From Cyanobacteriota bacterium (GTDB taxonomy: Bacteria > Cyanobacteriota > Cyanobacteriia > Phormidesmidales > Phormidesmidaceae), in contig JAIXUR010000172.1 in NCBI GenBank assembly GCA_027483425.1, positions 1 to 5,932 on the forward strand: a stretch of 5,932 bases of DNA, read 5' to 3'. Position 1 is the stretch's first letter, and the number at the start of each line of letters is the position of its first letter. The position numbers were made by a program, and so were the translations under genes. Shown here piece after piece: positions 1 to 5,481 of this stretch. The notes below the pieces were generated by a model. The model did not search any database. It was not told the DNA's origin and saw only the letters and a program-made list of their open reading frames with translations.

Positions 1-466
1 AGGGCCGCAGAGCCAGCGTGATCGGCGTCCCAGGGGCCAACGGCGGATCAAAGGTACTGGTTAAAGACCTGGCATCCCGATCCTGGGTCAGTTCTCCCAA
101 GGGCAAGGCTGAGCGGCCGTCAGCGGTATTGACAAAGGCTTCGGTAGCGTCCAGGCGAAACCTAAAAATGGGGTCAAAGCCTTCGTCAAGGCTAATCACC
201 ACCCGGTCAAGGGGCTCAGCGGCCGCAGCCGGAAAGTCAAAGGTCAGGTAGTAGGTTGCATTACCATCGACGACCAGGTTGCGGGTGGCAAAGCTCTCGG
301 TCAGGCGCAGCGGATAGGAAAAGCCGACCCGGCCATCAGAGTATTGAATGGCCGACGTTCGGGCGGGAGTCAAGCCTCCCCAGGCTGCACCCAGGGTCAA
401 TAGGCTGGCTGCGGCGATCGCCGCAAAGCGCGGAGTGATCGGTCGCCAGGGTGGGGTATAGAGCAT
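1..466 (-). CDS. DUF2808 family exported protein (C-terminus cut by window edge)
   Basis: Reading leftward from the ATG at 466, the frame stays open to the window edge, giving 155 residues of an incomplete protein. Residues 1-39 look like a signal peptide: a short basic start (Arg8, Arg13), a hydrophobic Ala/Leu-rich stretch at about 14-31, and a possible cleavage after the A-R-T-S-A motif ending at residue 39. The mature part begins IQYSDGRVGFSYPLRL and contains EPLDRVVISLDEGFD, DATEAFV and TFDPPLAPGTPITLALRP. These match my memory of DUF2808, a cyanobacterial family of small secreted or periplasmic proteins with no established function. A GGAG Shine-Dalgarno lies 8 nt upstream of the ATG and supports this start. 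It is the last minus-strand gene here and follows the phosphatase gene after 118 bp. The family call is from motif memory, so the molecular role is unknown. Confidence 0.85.
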   Translation of the reverse strand, partial: MLYTPPWRPITPRFAAIAAASLLTLGAAWGGLTPARTSAIQYSDGRVGFSYPLRLTESFATRNLVVDGNATYYLTFDFPAAAAEPLDRVVISLDEGFDPIFRFRLDATEAFVNTADGRSALPLGELTQDRDARSLTSTFDPPLAPGTPITLALRP

Positions 467-584
467 GGCTACATCTCCAGTGGGTTTACCCCAGAGGACT
501 GGGAGCAATGGCCCACCTGTTGAAAGTTACCCATCAAGTCTAGCGCCCACTATCTTTAAAGCGATGGGACTGTAACAGTAGCGA
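467..584. other. Spacer between phosphatase gene and DUF2808 gene
   Basis: This 118-bp gap holds no gene. Near the DUF2808 start there are competing small inverted repeats: CCCAG (490-494) with CTGGG (499-503), GGGT (482-485) with ACCC (488-491), and CCAGT (477-481) with ACTGG (498-502). None is followed by a T-run on the minus strand, so I do not call a terminator. I could not find a convincing -35/-10 pair, although the length allows the DUF2808 gene its own promoter. Confidence 0.4.
475..478 (-). promoter_or_regulatory. Shine-Dalgarno of the DUF2808 gene
   Basis: The minus strand reads GGAG here, 8 nt before the ATG at 466, which is good spacing. Two of its bases also fall in one arm (477-481) of a possible 5-bp hairpin with 498-502, so the site could be partly masked in the mRNA. 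Confidence 0.6.
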
Positions 585-2033
585 TCAAAAGAGATTGAGC
601 TGAAGTTCTGGCTTCACCCGCATCACCACCAGGGTCATGTCGTCGTCGTTACTGCGATCGCCGCCGATAAAGCGATCGAGCAAATCAAAGGTGTAGTCCA
701 AAATAGCCTCTGCCGACGTGCAATTGCGGCAGGCCCACTGGAGGGCACGCTCCAGATTTTCTTCCTCAAATCGCTCGCCCCGAGGATTGGCCGCCTCCGT
801 AAAGCCATCGGTGTAAAACACCACCGTGTCACCGGGCTGAAGCTGCACCTCGGCTTCGCAGTACTGGGTGTTCATATCTAGCCCCAGCAACATGCCTGGG
901 GTATCGAGCCGAGTAATCGTGTTGGTCGCCGCCTGCCACAGCAAGGGCGGATTGTGGGCCGCATTGCCGTAGGCCAACCGACGGGTTTTGGGGTTGTACT
1001 CAGCGTAAAAGAGTGTCACAAAGCGGTTAGAACTCTCTAAGTCGCTGTGCATGACAAAATTGAGGTCTTGCAAAATGCGCGACGGCGAGTGACCGTTCAG
1101 CACCTCTGCCCGCAGCATGCCCCGCATCATGGTCATAATCAGCCCGGCGGGTACCCCTTTCCCCATCACATCGCCAATGGCAAAGCTCCAGGGCGCGGCG
1201 GCCGTCTGCTGCGAGCCGGTCTGCCGCAGTTGGTCAAAGGTGGTAGGAATAAAATCGTAGTAGTCGCCCCCCACTCGCTGGGCCGTCTGGCACCTGGCCG
1301 CCAAATCCATACCCTGGATGGCTGGGCACTCCCGTGGCAGCAACTGAAGCTGAATTTCGGCACCAATCTCCAGCTCCCGATCGAGGCGCTCTTTTTTGCG
1401 CAGGGCAACGGTGAGCTCGTTATTTTCGATCGCCACCGATGTCTGATCGGCCACCAGCCGCACCAGCTTTTGGCGAGTCTCTGTCCAGGCATAGTCGGGG
1501 TCGCGGCTAAACACGTAGAGCCTACCCCGCTCCACATTCTGCACGATAATGGCGGTGCCAAACATCTGAAAGTCGTCGCCCAGGTAGCGGTTGACCTGAC
1601 GATCGAGAGCCAGCATGGCGTTGCGTGACATCGACATCATGCTGCTTTCCGGGGCCGCCTGAAAGCTGGCCGTCACCTGGCGGGTAGCCGCCTCTAGGGC
1701 CGATCGCACCCCCTGGCACTGGTCTTCGCTCTGGCAGTGCAGGCGCTCTAGCCGCACCTGCCCATCGGCCCGAAACAGGACTAGCGCTCCCCCGCCAGCA
1801 TCGGTCACCCGGCTGGCAATCATGGGAATCAGCTCTAGAAACTGATTCAGGTTGTTGAGGCTGCGGAGGGCAAACCCTAGGGAGCTCAGCAAGTCTTGAA
1901 TTTTGTACTGCTCACGCTGCAGCCGGGCCACCAGTTCCTTTAGGGCAAAGACCGGTGGCGTATCGGGTAAAGCGCCGCTACTAGCGCTCTCAAAGGAAGG
2001 TGATGGCCCGGATGGCATGGGAAAAGCTGTCAT
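585..2033 (-). CDS. GAF domain-containing SpoIIE-type (PP2C/RsbU-like) serine phosphatase
   Basis: This is a 482-residue, apparently soluble cytoplasmic phosphatase predicted to remove phosphate from Ser/Thr of a partner protein, classically an anti-anti-sigma (STAS) factor. After a Pro/Ser-rich start, a GAF-like sensor domain spans about residues 45-205, ending in the typical ADQTSVAIENNEL helix. A charged linker helix (RKKERLDRELEIGAEIQ) joins it to a SpoIIE domain at about 232-475. Metal-site motifs are all present: VGGDYYDF (254-261), GDVMGKGVPAG (287-297), GNAAHNPP (356-363), FYTDGFTEA (406-414) and NDDDMTLVV (462-470). The frame is open to a TTG at 2084, but that codon directly follows a stop and has no ribosome site. 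I prefer the ATG at 2033, with a weak AGG 6 nt upstream. The stop is TGA at 585-587. No kinase or STAS partner gene is nearby, so the substrate and the GAF ligand are unknown. Family certain, pathway inferred. Confidence 0.93.
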   Translation of the reverse strand: MTAFPMPSGPSPSFESASSGALPDTPPVFALKELVARLQREQYKIQDLLSSLGFALRSLNNLNQFLELIPMIASRVTDAGGGALVLFRADGQVRLERLHCQSEDQCQGVRSALEAATRQVTASFQAAPESSMMSMSRNAMLALDRQVNRYLGDDFQMFGTAIIVQNVERGRLYVFSRDPDYAWTETRQKLVRLVADQTSVAIENNELTVALRKKERLDRELEIGAEIQLQLLPRECPAIQGMDLAARCQTAQRVGGDYYDFIPTTFDQLRQTGSQQTAAAPWSFAIGDVMGKGVPAGLIMTMMRGMLRAEVLNGHSPSRILQDLNFVMHSDLESSNRFVTLFYAEYNPKTRRLAYGNAAHNPPLLWQAATNTITRLDTPGMLLGLDMNTQYCEAEVQLQPGDTVVFYTDGFTEAANPRGERFEEENLERALQWACRNCTSAEAILDYTFDLLDRFIGGDRSNDDDMTLVVMRVKPELQLNLF

Positions 2034-2298
2034 GAACGACCTATGCAAAACGCTCTCGTAAAACTCAACAAACGGAACGACCAACTAAATATAGGGGCTA
2101 ACTCGAAATTTGGCGCATGTCTTTGGGCCTAGGTGTAGAAAATCCCTATTTTTAGCGGTATACAGCGACTTTTGCTTAGGCACTCCCGACCAGTGACGAC
2201 CGGGGATAGCCCATAGTAGCGCACAAATTGAAGGCCAAGAATAGCTGCTCGGCAGGACTTGACTCCCCCCGGAGGAGGAGATGGCGGCGGGTAGATTT
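2034..2298. other. Non-coding spacer between cobK and the phosphatase gene
   Basis: This 265-bp stretch holds no credible gene. Just after the cobK stop, on the minus strand, there is a 7-bp hairpin with one T-G pair (2263-2280, CTCCTCC / GGGGGAG). It lacks a following T-run, so it is at best a weak transcript end. An A/T-rich hairpin (AAAAT-CCCT-ATTTT) lies at 2139-2152. A TATATT hexamer (2088-2093, minus strand), about 55 nt before the phosphatase ATG, could be a -10 box, but there is no matching -35. The length and AT-richer composition from about 2080 to 2165 suit a phosphatase promoter without proving it. Confidence 0.4.
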
Positions 2299-3090
2299 CT
2301 AGGCCTGGTGCGATCGCCACCACGCTTGGCCCAGGGCCAAAATCTCGGCCTGGCCATGGCACACCAGCGGGTAATCCAGGTGCGGGCGATCCAAAATAAA
2401 TAGATGAATGCCAAGCTGCTCAGCCACCGCCCGCTTGGTGGCCTCGCCGCCGGGGGGGCCCGAGGCTTTAGTGATGACTCGGGTGATCTGCCACTGTTGC
2501 CAGAGCGCCCGCTCTAGCTCCGCCTGAATGGGCGGGCGCAGGGCAATCAGGCGATCGGCCGTGAAGCCCGCCCCTAGGGCCGCATCCAGCGCCACGGGGG
2601 ACGGCAAAATGCGGGCGAAGAGGGTGGCCTGGCTCTGCCAAGGGGCGAAGTGGTGCAGCCAGCGATAGCCGAGGGTGAGCAAGACCCGTTCTCCAGCCAG
2701 AATCTCAGGGGTGAGCACGGCGTCCAGCCCGGCGACGGAGCGAGTTAGATCATTCGAACAGGGCTCTAGGGGAGGACGCTCGTAGCGCCAGTAGGGAATG
2801 CCAAGGGCTTGGGTGGCGGCGATCGCCCCCCGCGAAATCTCCACCGCAAACGGGTGGGACGCATCCAACACCGCCCCGATCCCCTGGGCCTGGATAAAGG
2901 CCCCCAGCCTTGTACTATCCAACCCACCGACCCACACCCGTAGGTGAGGGCAATCCCCATAAGCGCATCGAGCCGCCTCAGTGGTCACCGTTACCAGGCA
3001 AGGGATCCCCGCCGCCGCCAGCGCCGTCGATAGCGCCACCGCCTCCCCCGTCCCCCCAATCACCCACAGTAGAGAATCCCGATTGTTCAC
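2299..3090 (-). CDS. cobK: Cobalt-precorrin-6A / precorrin-6A reductase (CobK/CbiJ)
   Basis: The enzyme reduces (cobalt-)precorrin-6A to precorrin-6B with a reduced nicotinamide nucleotide during cobalamin corrin ring synthesis in the cytoplasm. The 263-residue product has the usual family length. Family hallmarks are the N-terminal nucleotide-binding loop VIGGTGEA (10-17), DASHPFA (76-82), the WRYERPP segment (101-107), a central LLTLGYRWL (137-145), LFARILPSP (157-165), and TKASGPPGG (207-215) near the C-terminus followed by an RP motif (235-236). The start is GTG at 3090, chosen because a near-perfect Shine-Dalgarno (TAAGGAGG) lies 4 nt upstream and the glycine loop would be damaged by any later start. 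No other cobalamin gene is in the window; cobalamin genes are often scattered in cyanobacteria. It is transcribed divergently from murT across a 191-bp repeat-filled spacer. No cobalamin riboswitch was recognised upstream. Confidence 0.93.
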   Translation of the reverse strand: MNNRDSLLWVIGGTGEAVALSTALAAAGIPCLVTVTTEAARCAYGDCPHLRVWVGGLDSTRLGAFIQAQGIGAVLDASHPFAVEISRGAIAATQALGIPYWRYERPPLEPCSNDLTRSVAGLDAVLTPEILAGERVLLTLGYRWLHHFAPWQSQATLFARILPSPVALDAALGAGFTADRLIALRPPIQAELERALWQQWQITRVITKASGPPGGEATKRAVAEQLGIHLFILDRPHLDYPLVCHGQAEILALGQAWWRSHQA

Positions 3091-3094
3091 TCCC

Positions 3095-3102
3095 CCTCCT
3101 TA
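3095..3102 (-). promoter_or_regulatory. Strong Shine-Dalgarno fixing the GTG start of cobK
   Basis: The minus strand reads TAAGGAGG here, an almost full complement of the 16S rRNA 3' end, ending 4 nt before the GTG at 3090. It is the strongest ribosome binding site in the window and decides the non-ATG start. Its upstream edge (3102) touches the first copy of the 47-bp tandem repeat. Confidence 0.75.
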
Positions 3103-3120
3103 CCCACCATCCTCGACGCA

Positions 3121-3142
3121 GGGCAGACACAAGGGTCTGCCC
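3121..3142. repeat. Palindromic element, copy A
   Basis: The 8-bp arms GGGCAGAC (3121-3128) and GTCTGCCC (3135-3142) flank the loop ACAAGG. A CTAC follows on the right, as in the other copies. It can form a stable hairpin in RNA or a cruciform in DNA. It resembles the short palindromic repeats dispersed between genes in many filamentous cyanobacterial genomes. Confidence 0.85.
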
Positions 3143-3167
3143 CTACCCACCCACCATCCTCGACGCA

Positions 3168-3189
3168 GGGCAGACACAAGGGTCTGCCC
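3168..3189. repeat. Palindromic element, copy B
   Basis: This is identical to copy A, 47 bp further on: arms 3168-3175 and 3182-3189, loop ACAAGG. It is the second member of the tandem duplication. Confidence 0.85.
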
Positions 3190-3213
3190 CTACCCACCCA
3201 CTCACCAAAAGAT

Positions 3214-3241
3214 TACCGCCGACCCCCGTGTCTGCCCCTAC
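3214..3241. repeat. Palindromic element, copy C, degenerate and inverted
   Basis: The right part GTGTCTGCCCCTAC (3228-3241) is the reverse complement of the left half expected from a GTAGGGGCAGACAC arm. The left part (TACCGCCGACCCC) has decayed and pairs only at the outer TA and the inner GAC/GTC. The unit therefore looks like an inverted, mutated copy of the same element. It lies about 40 bp upstream of the murT start. Confidence 0.6.
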
Positions 3242-3281
3242 AGTCTGCTACCCTTTCCCTCATGATCTGCCTCACCTGGCC

Positions 3282-4598
3282 ATGAACCAACTGCTGCTGA
3301 TTCCTATTGTTGCCTTTGCCAAGCTGCTGACCCTGGCCCTGCGGGTGTCGGGGCGCGGGTCGGGCACCGCCCTGCCGGGGTATGTAATCGGGCGCTACTT
3401 TCCGTTTGTGCTGGAATCCTTAGTCAGCCAAATTCCCACGGTGGTGGCGATTACCGGCACCAATGGCAAAACCACTAGCCAGACCATGCTCAGCGCCATT
3501 CTCGATCAGAGGCCGGGGGCCAAGGTACTGCGCAACAAGGCTGGGGCTAACCTCAGCCAGGGTATTTTGTCAGAGCTGCTCAAACAGAGCAGCCCCCTGG
3601 GTCGCCTAGACTTCACCCACGCGGTGCTAGAAGTCGAAGAAGCCACCCTACCGCGCATTGCGAGCCTACTCAAGCCCAGCATTATCGCCGTTACCAATCT
3701 CTACCGCGACCAACTCGACGCCTACGGCGAAATCGATCACACTGAAAAGCTGATCCGCGATGGCATTGCCCAGTGCCCCACCGCTGCCGTAGTGGTCAAC
3801 GGTGACGACCCCCGCACCGCCCGTCTCACCCAGGGGCTGGGCAACGCCACCTACTTCATTTCCCTAGCCCCAGAGTATGCCCGGTTTCTACCCTACGAGG
3901 GCCAGCTCAACCTTCGAGATGTCAATAGTCAGGGCCTAGAGGCCACCCATATCCACATCAATGAAGACCTGACCACCGACTTCGCTGTCCAGGGCCAGAT
4001 CAATCATCAGGCGGTACATCTACCCCAGGCCAAGACGGTGTCGCCAGGCTTCTTTCACGTCTACAATGCCCTGACCGCGATCGCGATCGCCAACCTCCTC
4101 GGCATCGATGGTGCCACCGCCGTCACCGGGCTGCAAACCTTTAAGCCCGCCTTTGGCCGAGGCGAAATCCTGGTGCGCCACCAGGGCGATAAGCAGGTCA
4201 ACTATCGCCTGCTGCTGGTCAAAAATCCCGCCAGCTTTAGCCTCAGTCTGGAGCTACTGCGCAACATCTCCGCCCTCAAGCTGATCCTGGCCATCAACGA
4301 CAACACCGCCGACAGCAAAGACGTCTCCTGGCTCTGGGATAGCGAACTAGAGCGGCTCAACCAGGCCGATATTGACTGGATACTCTGCACAGGCCTTCGC
4401 GCGAAGGATATGGCGGTGCGGCTCAAGTACGCCTTAGACCAGCCCCCTGGCCCCATCCCCACCGCCGAGTCTATCCGCGAGGCCATTGATCTATCCTTTG
4501 AAAAGGCTGGCCCCGGCGACACAGTATTTGTGCTCCCCACCTACACCGCCATGCTGGAGTTTCGCAAGCTCATGGGCAAAACTTTGGATAGGGTCTAA
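3282..4598 (+). CDS. murT: Lipid II isoglutaminyl synthase, Mur-ligase-like subunit MurT
   Basis: MurT, with GatD, amidates the alpha-carboxyl of D-glutamate in the lipid II stem peptide using ATP and glutamine-derived ammonia, on the cytoplasmic side of the membrane. The 438-residue product has a hydrophobic N-terminal stretch (about 4-20), the Mur-ligase P-loop ITGTNGKTT (57-65), LEVEEATLP (116-124) and VTNLYRDQLDAYGE (137-150) typical of the central domain, and VVNGDDP (171-177). FHVYNALTA (258-266) and FGRGE (291-295) follow. The C-terminal MurT-specific (DUF1727) domain has LLVKNPASF (311-319) and AINDNTADSKDVSWLWD (337-353), holding the conserved Asp of the family (Asp347 here). Only two cysteines occur (165, 369), so the four-cysteine zinc ribbon of Firmicute MurT is missing. 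The frame is open from 2910, but that part is repeat DNA and cobK antisense, so I chose the ATG at 3282 although no Shine-Dalgarno precedes it. Confidence 0.9.
   Translation: MNQLLLIPIVAFAKLLTLALRVSGRGSGTALPGYVIGRYFPFVLESLVSQIPTVVAITGTNGKTTSQTMLSAILDQRPGAKVLRNKAGANLSQGILSELLKQSSPLGRLDFTHAVLEVEEATLPRIASLLKPSIIAVTNLYRDQLDAYGEIDHTEKLIRDGIAQCPTAAVVVNGDDPRTARLTQGLGNATYFISLAPEYARFLPYEGQLNLRDVNSQGLEATHIHINEDLTTDFAVQGQINHQAVHLPQAKTVSPGFFHVYNALTAIAIANLLGIDGATAVTGLQTFKPAFGRGEILVRHQGDKQVNYRLLLVKNPASFSLSLELLRNISALKLILAINDNTADSKDVSWLWDSELERLNQADIDWILCTGLRAKDMAVRLKYALDQPPGPIPTAESIREAIDLSFEKAGPGDTVFVLPTYTAMLEFRKLMGKTLDRV
4077..4090. repeat. Two overlapping HIP1 octamers inside murT
   Basis: GCGATCGC occurs at 4077-4084 and again at 4083-4090, sharing two bases and encoding part of the AIAIA stretch of MurT. 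Other single copies are at 414-421, 654-661, 2310-2317, 2819-2826, 5514-5521 and 5590-5597. The high density is a known cyanobacterial genome signature and supports the taxonomic call. Confidence 0.85.
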
Positions 4599-4680
4599 CG
4601 CTCTCCTACCCATCCACCCCCTAGGGCAGACACGTGGGTCTGCCCCTACGCATCCATCCACCCATCTCCCCATCCACCCC
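4599..4680. repeat. Pyrimidine-rich intercistronic spacer between murT and gatD
   Basis: The 82-bp spacer consists of imperfect CCCATCCACCC-like units (about 4608-4620, 4651-4669 and 4669-4680) on both sides of palindrome copy D. The gatD ATG follows directly after this C-rich run, with no purine-rich ribosome site. Similar CCCACC/CCATCC sequence borders the palindromes upstream of murT. Confidence 0.7.
4624..4645. repeat. Palindromic element, copy D, inside the murT-gatD spacer
   Basis: The arms GGGCAGAC (4624-4631) and GTCTGCCC (4638-4645) flank ACGTGG. Outside them, TA (4622-4623) and CTA (4646-4648) extend the symmetry with one bulged C. The centre reads CACGTG where copies A and B have CACAAG. 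In mRNA it would form a hairpin between the two cistrons. No T-run follows, so it is not a typical intrinsic terminator and could instead affect mRNA processing or the relative output of murT and gatD. Confidence 0.85.
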
Positions 4681-5472
4681 ATGCCCTACGCCCTCACCAT
4701 TACCCACCTCTACCCCGACCACCTCAACCTCTACGGCGACACCGGCAACCTGATTGTGCTGCGGCGTCGCTGCCAGTGGCTGGGCATCGACTGCACGGTG
4801 AAATCCTTGACCATGGGGGAGGTGGCCCACAGTGGCCAGACCGATCTCTACTTTATGGGCGGCGGCCAAGACACCGATCAGGTGGCCGTGGTCAACGATT
4901 TTCACCAGCTCAAGTACGAGGCCATTCGGGCCGACACCGAGGCCGGGGTCGTGTTTTTGGGCGTGTGCGGCGGCTACCAGTTAATGGGCCACACCTTTCT
5001 CATGGGCAATGGTGACGAAACCCGCGGCTTGGGCATTATCAACGTCAGCACCCGCGCCCCCGGTACCGATGTCAAACAGCGGTGTATCGGCAACCTGATC
5101 GTTGAGCTCGATGCCACCACCTACGCTGCTATGCAGACCATGTACGCCACCCCTCGAGCCATTCCCCGCACCCTGGTGGGGTTTGAAAACCACTCGGGCC
5201 AAACCCACCTAGGGGATGGTGTTGAACCCCTGGCTAAAACCATCGCCGGGTTTGGTAACAATGGGGCTGCCGAGTACGAAGGAGCACGCTACAAAAATGT
5301 ATTTGGCAGTTATATGCACGGGTCACTGCTACCCAAAAATCCCCACTTTGCCGACTATCTCCTATGGCTGGCCCTGGGCCGCAAGTACCCAGAGACCCCC
5401 ATCGCCCTGGCCGCCCTGCCCGATACCGAAGAATGGGCCGCCCATGACTATGTTGTTCAACGCTACGGCTGA
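4681..5472 (+). CDS. gatD: Lipid II isoglutaminyl synthase, glutamine amidotransferase subunit GatD
   Basis: GatD hydrolyses glutamine and passes ammonia to MurT for amidation of D-glutamate in lipid II. The product is 263 residues, a little longer than the roughly 240-250 I recall for Firmicute GatD. It is a CobB/CobQ-type class I amidotransferase domain standing alone. The N-terminus TITHLYPDHLNLYGDTGN (6-23) is characteristic, and FMGGGQDTDQ (58-67) follows. The nucleophile is Cys96 in FLGVCGGYQLMG (92-103), and the partner His is His213 in GSYMHGSLLPKNP (209-221). GFENHSGQT (167-175) is also family-typical. The ATG at 4681 is placed at the conserved N-terminus, but a C-rich run rather than a Shine-Dalgarno precedes it. 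It lies 82 bp downstream of murT, the usual partner order, and 9 bp before the next gene, suggesting one operon. The synthetase domain of cobyric or cobyrinic acid amidases is absent. Confidence 0.92.
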   Translation: MPYALTITHLYPDHLNLYGDTGNLIVLRRRCQWLGIDCTVKSLTMGEVAHSGQTDLYFMGGGQDTDQVAVVNDFHQLKYEAIRADTEAGVVFLGVCGGYQLMGHTFLMGNGDETRGLGIINVSTRAPGTDVKQRCIGNLIVELDATTYAAMQTMYATPRAIPRTLVGFENHSGQTHLGDGVEPLAKTIAGFGNNGAAEYEGARYKNVFGSYMHGSLLPKNPHFADYLLWLALGRKYPETPIALAALPDTEEWAAHDYVVQRYG

Positions 5473-5481
5473 CCCTAACCC

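Larger units (their letters stand above)
3102..3195. repeat. 47-bp tandem duplication, two identical copies
   Basis: Bases 3102-3148 and 3149-3195 are identical, each starting ACCCACCATCCTCGACGCAG and containing one palindrome with arms GGGCAGAC / GTCTGCCC. After 3195 the match continues for 6 bases (ACCCAC) and then breaks down. The perfect identity points to a recent duplication or to local slippage. It occupies almost half of the cobK-murT divergent spacer. Confidence 0.93.

Noticed and set aside
1047..1628. A 193-codon open frame antisense to the phosphatase gene
   Set aside because: It lies wholly inside a clear SpoIIE-type coding region, has a His/Pro/Gly-rich composition and no recognisable motif. 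It is a high-GC shadow frame.
2088..2116. Sigma-70-type promoter for the phosphatase gene (TATATT as -10)
   Set aside because: No acceptable -35 hexamer lies at 16-18 bp spacing, so I do not annotate it as a promoter.
2263..2280. Intrinsic terminator after cobK
   Set aside because: There is a GC-rich 7-bp hairpin but no T-run after it on the minus strand.
2085..2414. A 109-codon minus-strand frame spanning the end of cobK and the spacer
   Set aside because: It overlaps cobK out of frame, has no family resemblance and no ribosome site.
3102..3195. CRISPR array
   Set aside because: Only two directly abutting identical units are present with no variable spacers; this is a tandem duplication.
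2981..3265. A 94-codon plus-strand open frame across the repeats
   Set aside because: It overlaps cobK on the opposite strand and encodes the repeat unit twice (KGLPLPTHH/TRVCPYPP-like). It is a by-product of the palindromes, not a gene.
2910..3281. A 124-codon upstream extension of the murT frame
   Set aside because: It is Pro/Thr-rich translation of cobK antisense and the tandem repeats. MurT homology begins at the ATG at 3282.
3091..3281. A cobalamin riboswitch upstream of cobK
   Set aside because: The leader is too short and consists of simple palindromes and C-rich repeats; I see no B12-box-like conserved core.
4681..5472. Cobyric acid synthase (CobQ) or CobB, suggested by the amidotransferase fold and nearby cobK
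   Set aside because: The protein is only 263 residues, lacks the N-terminal synthetase domain, has the GatD-specific N-terminus and sits after murT.
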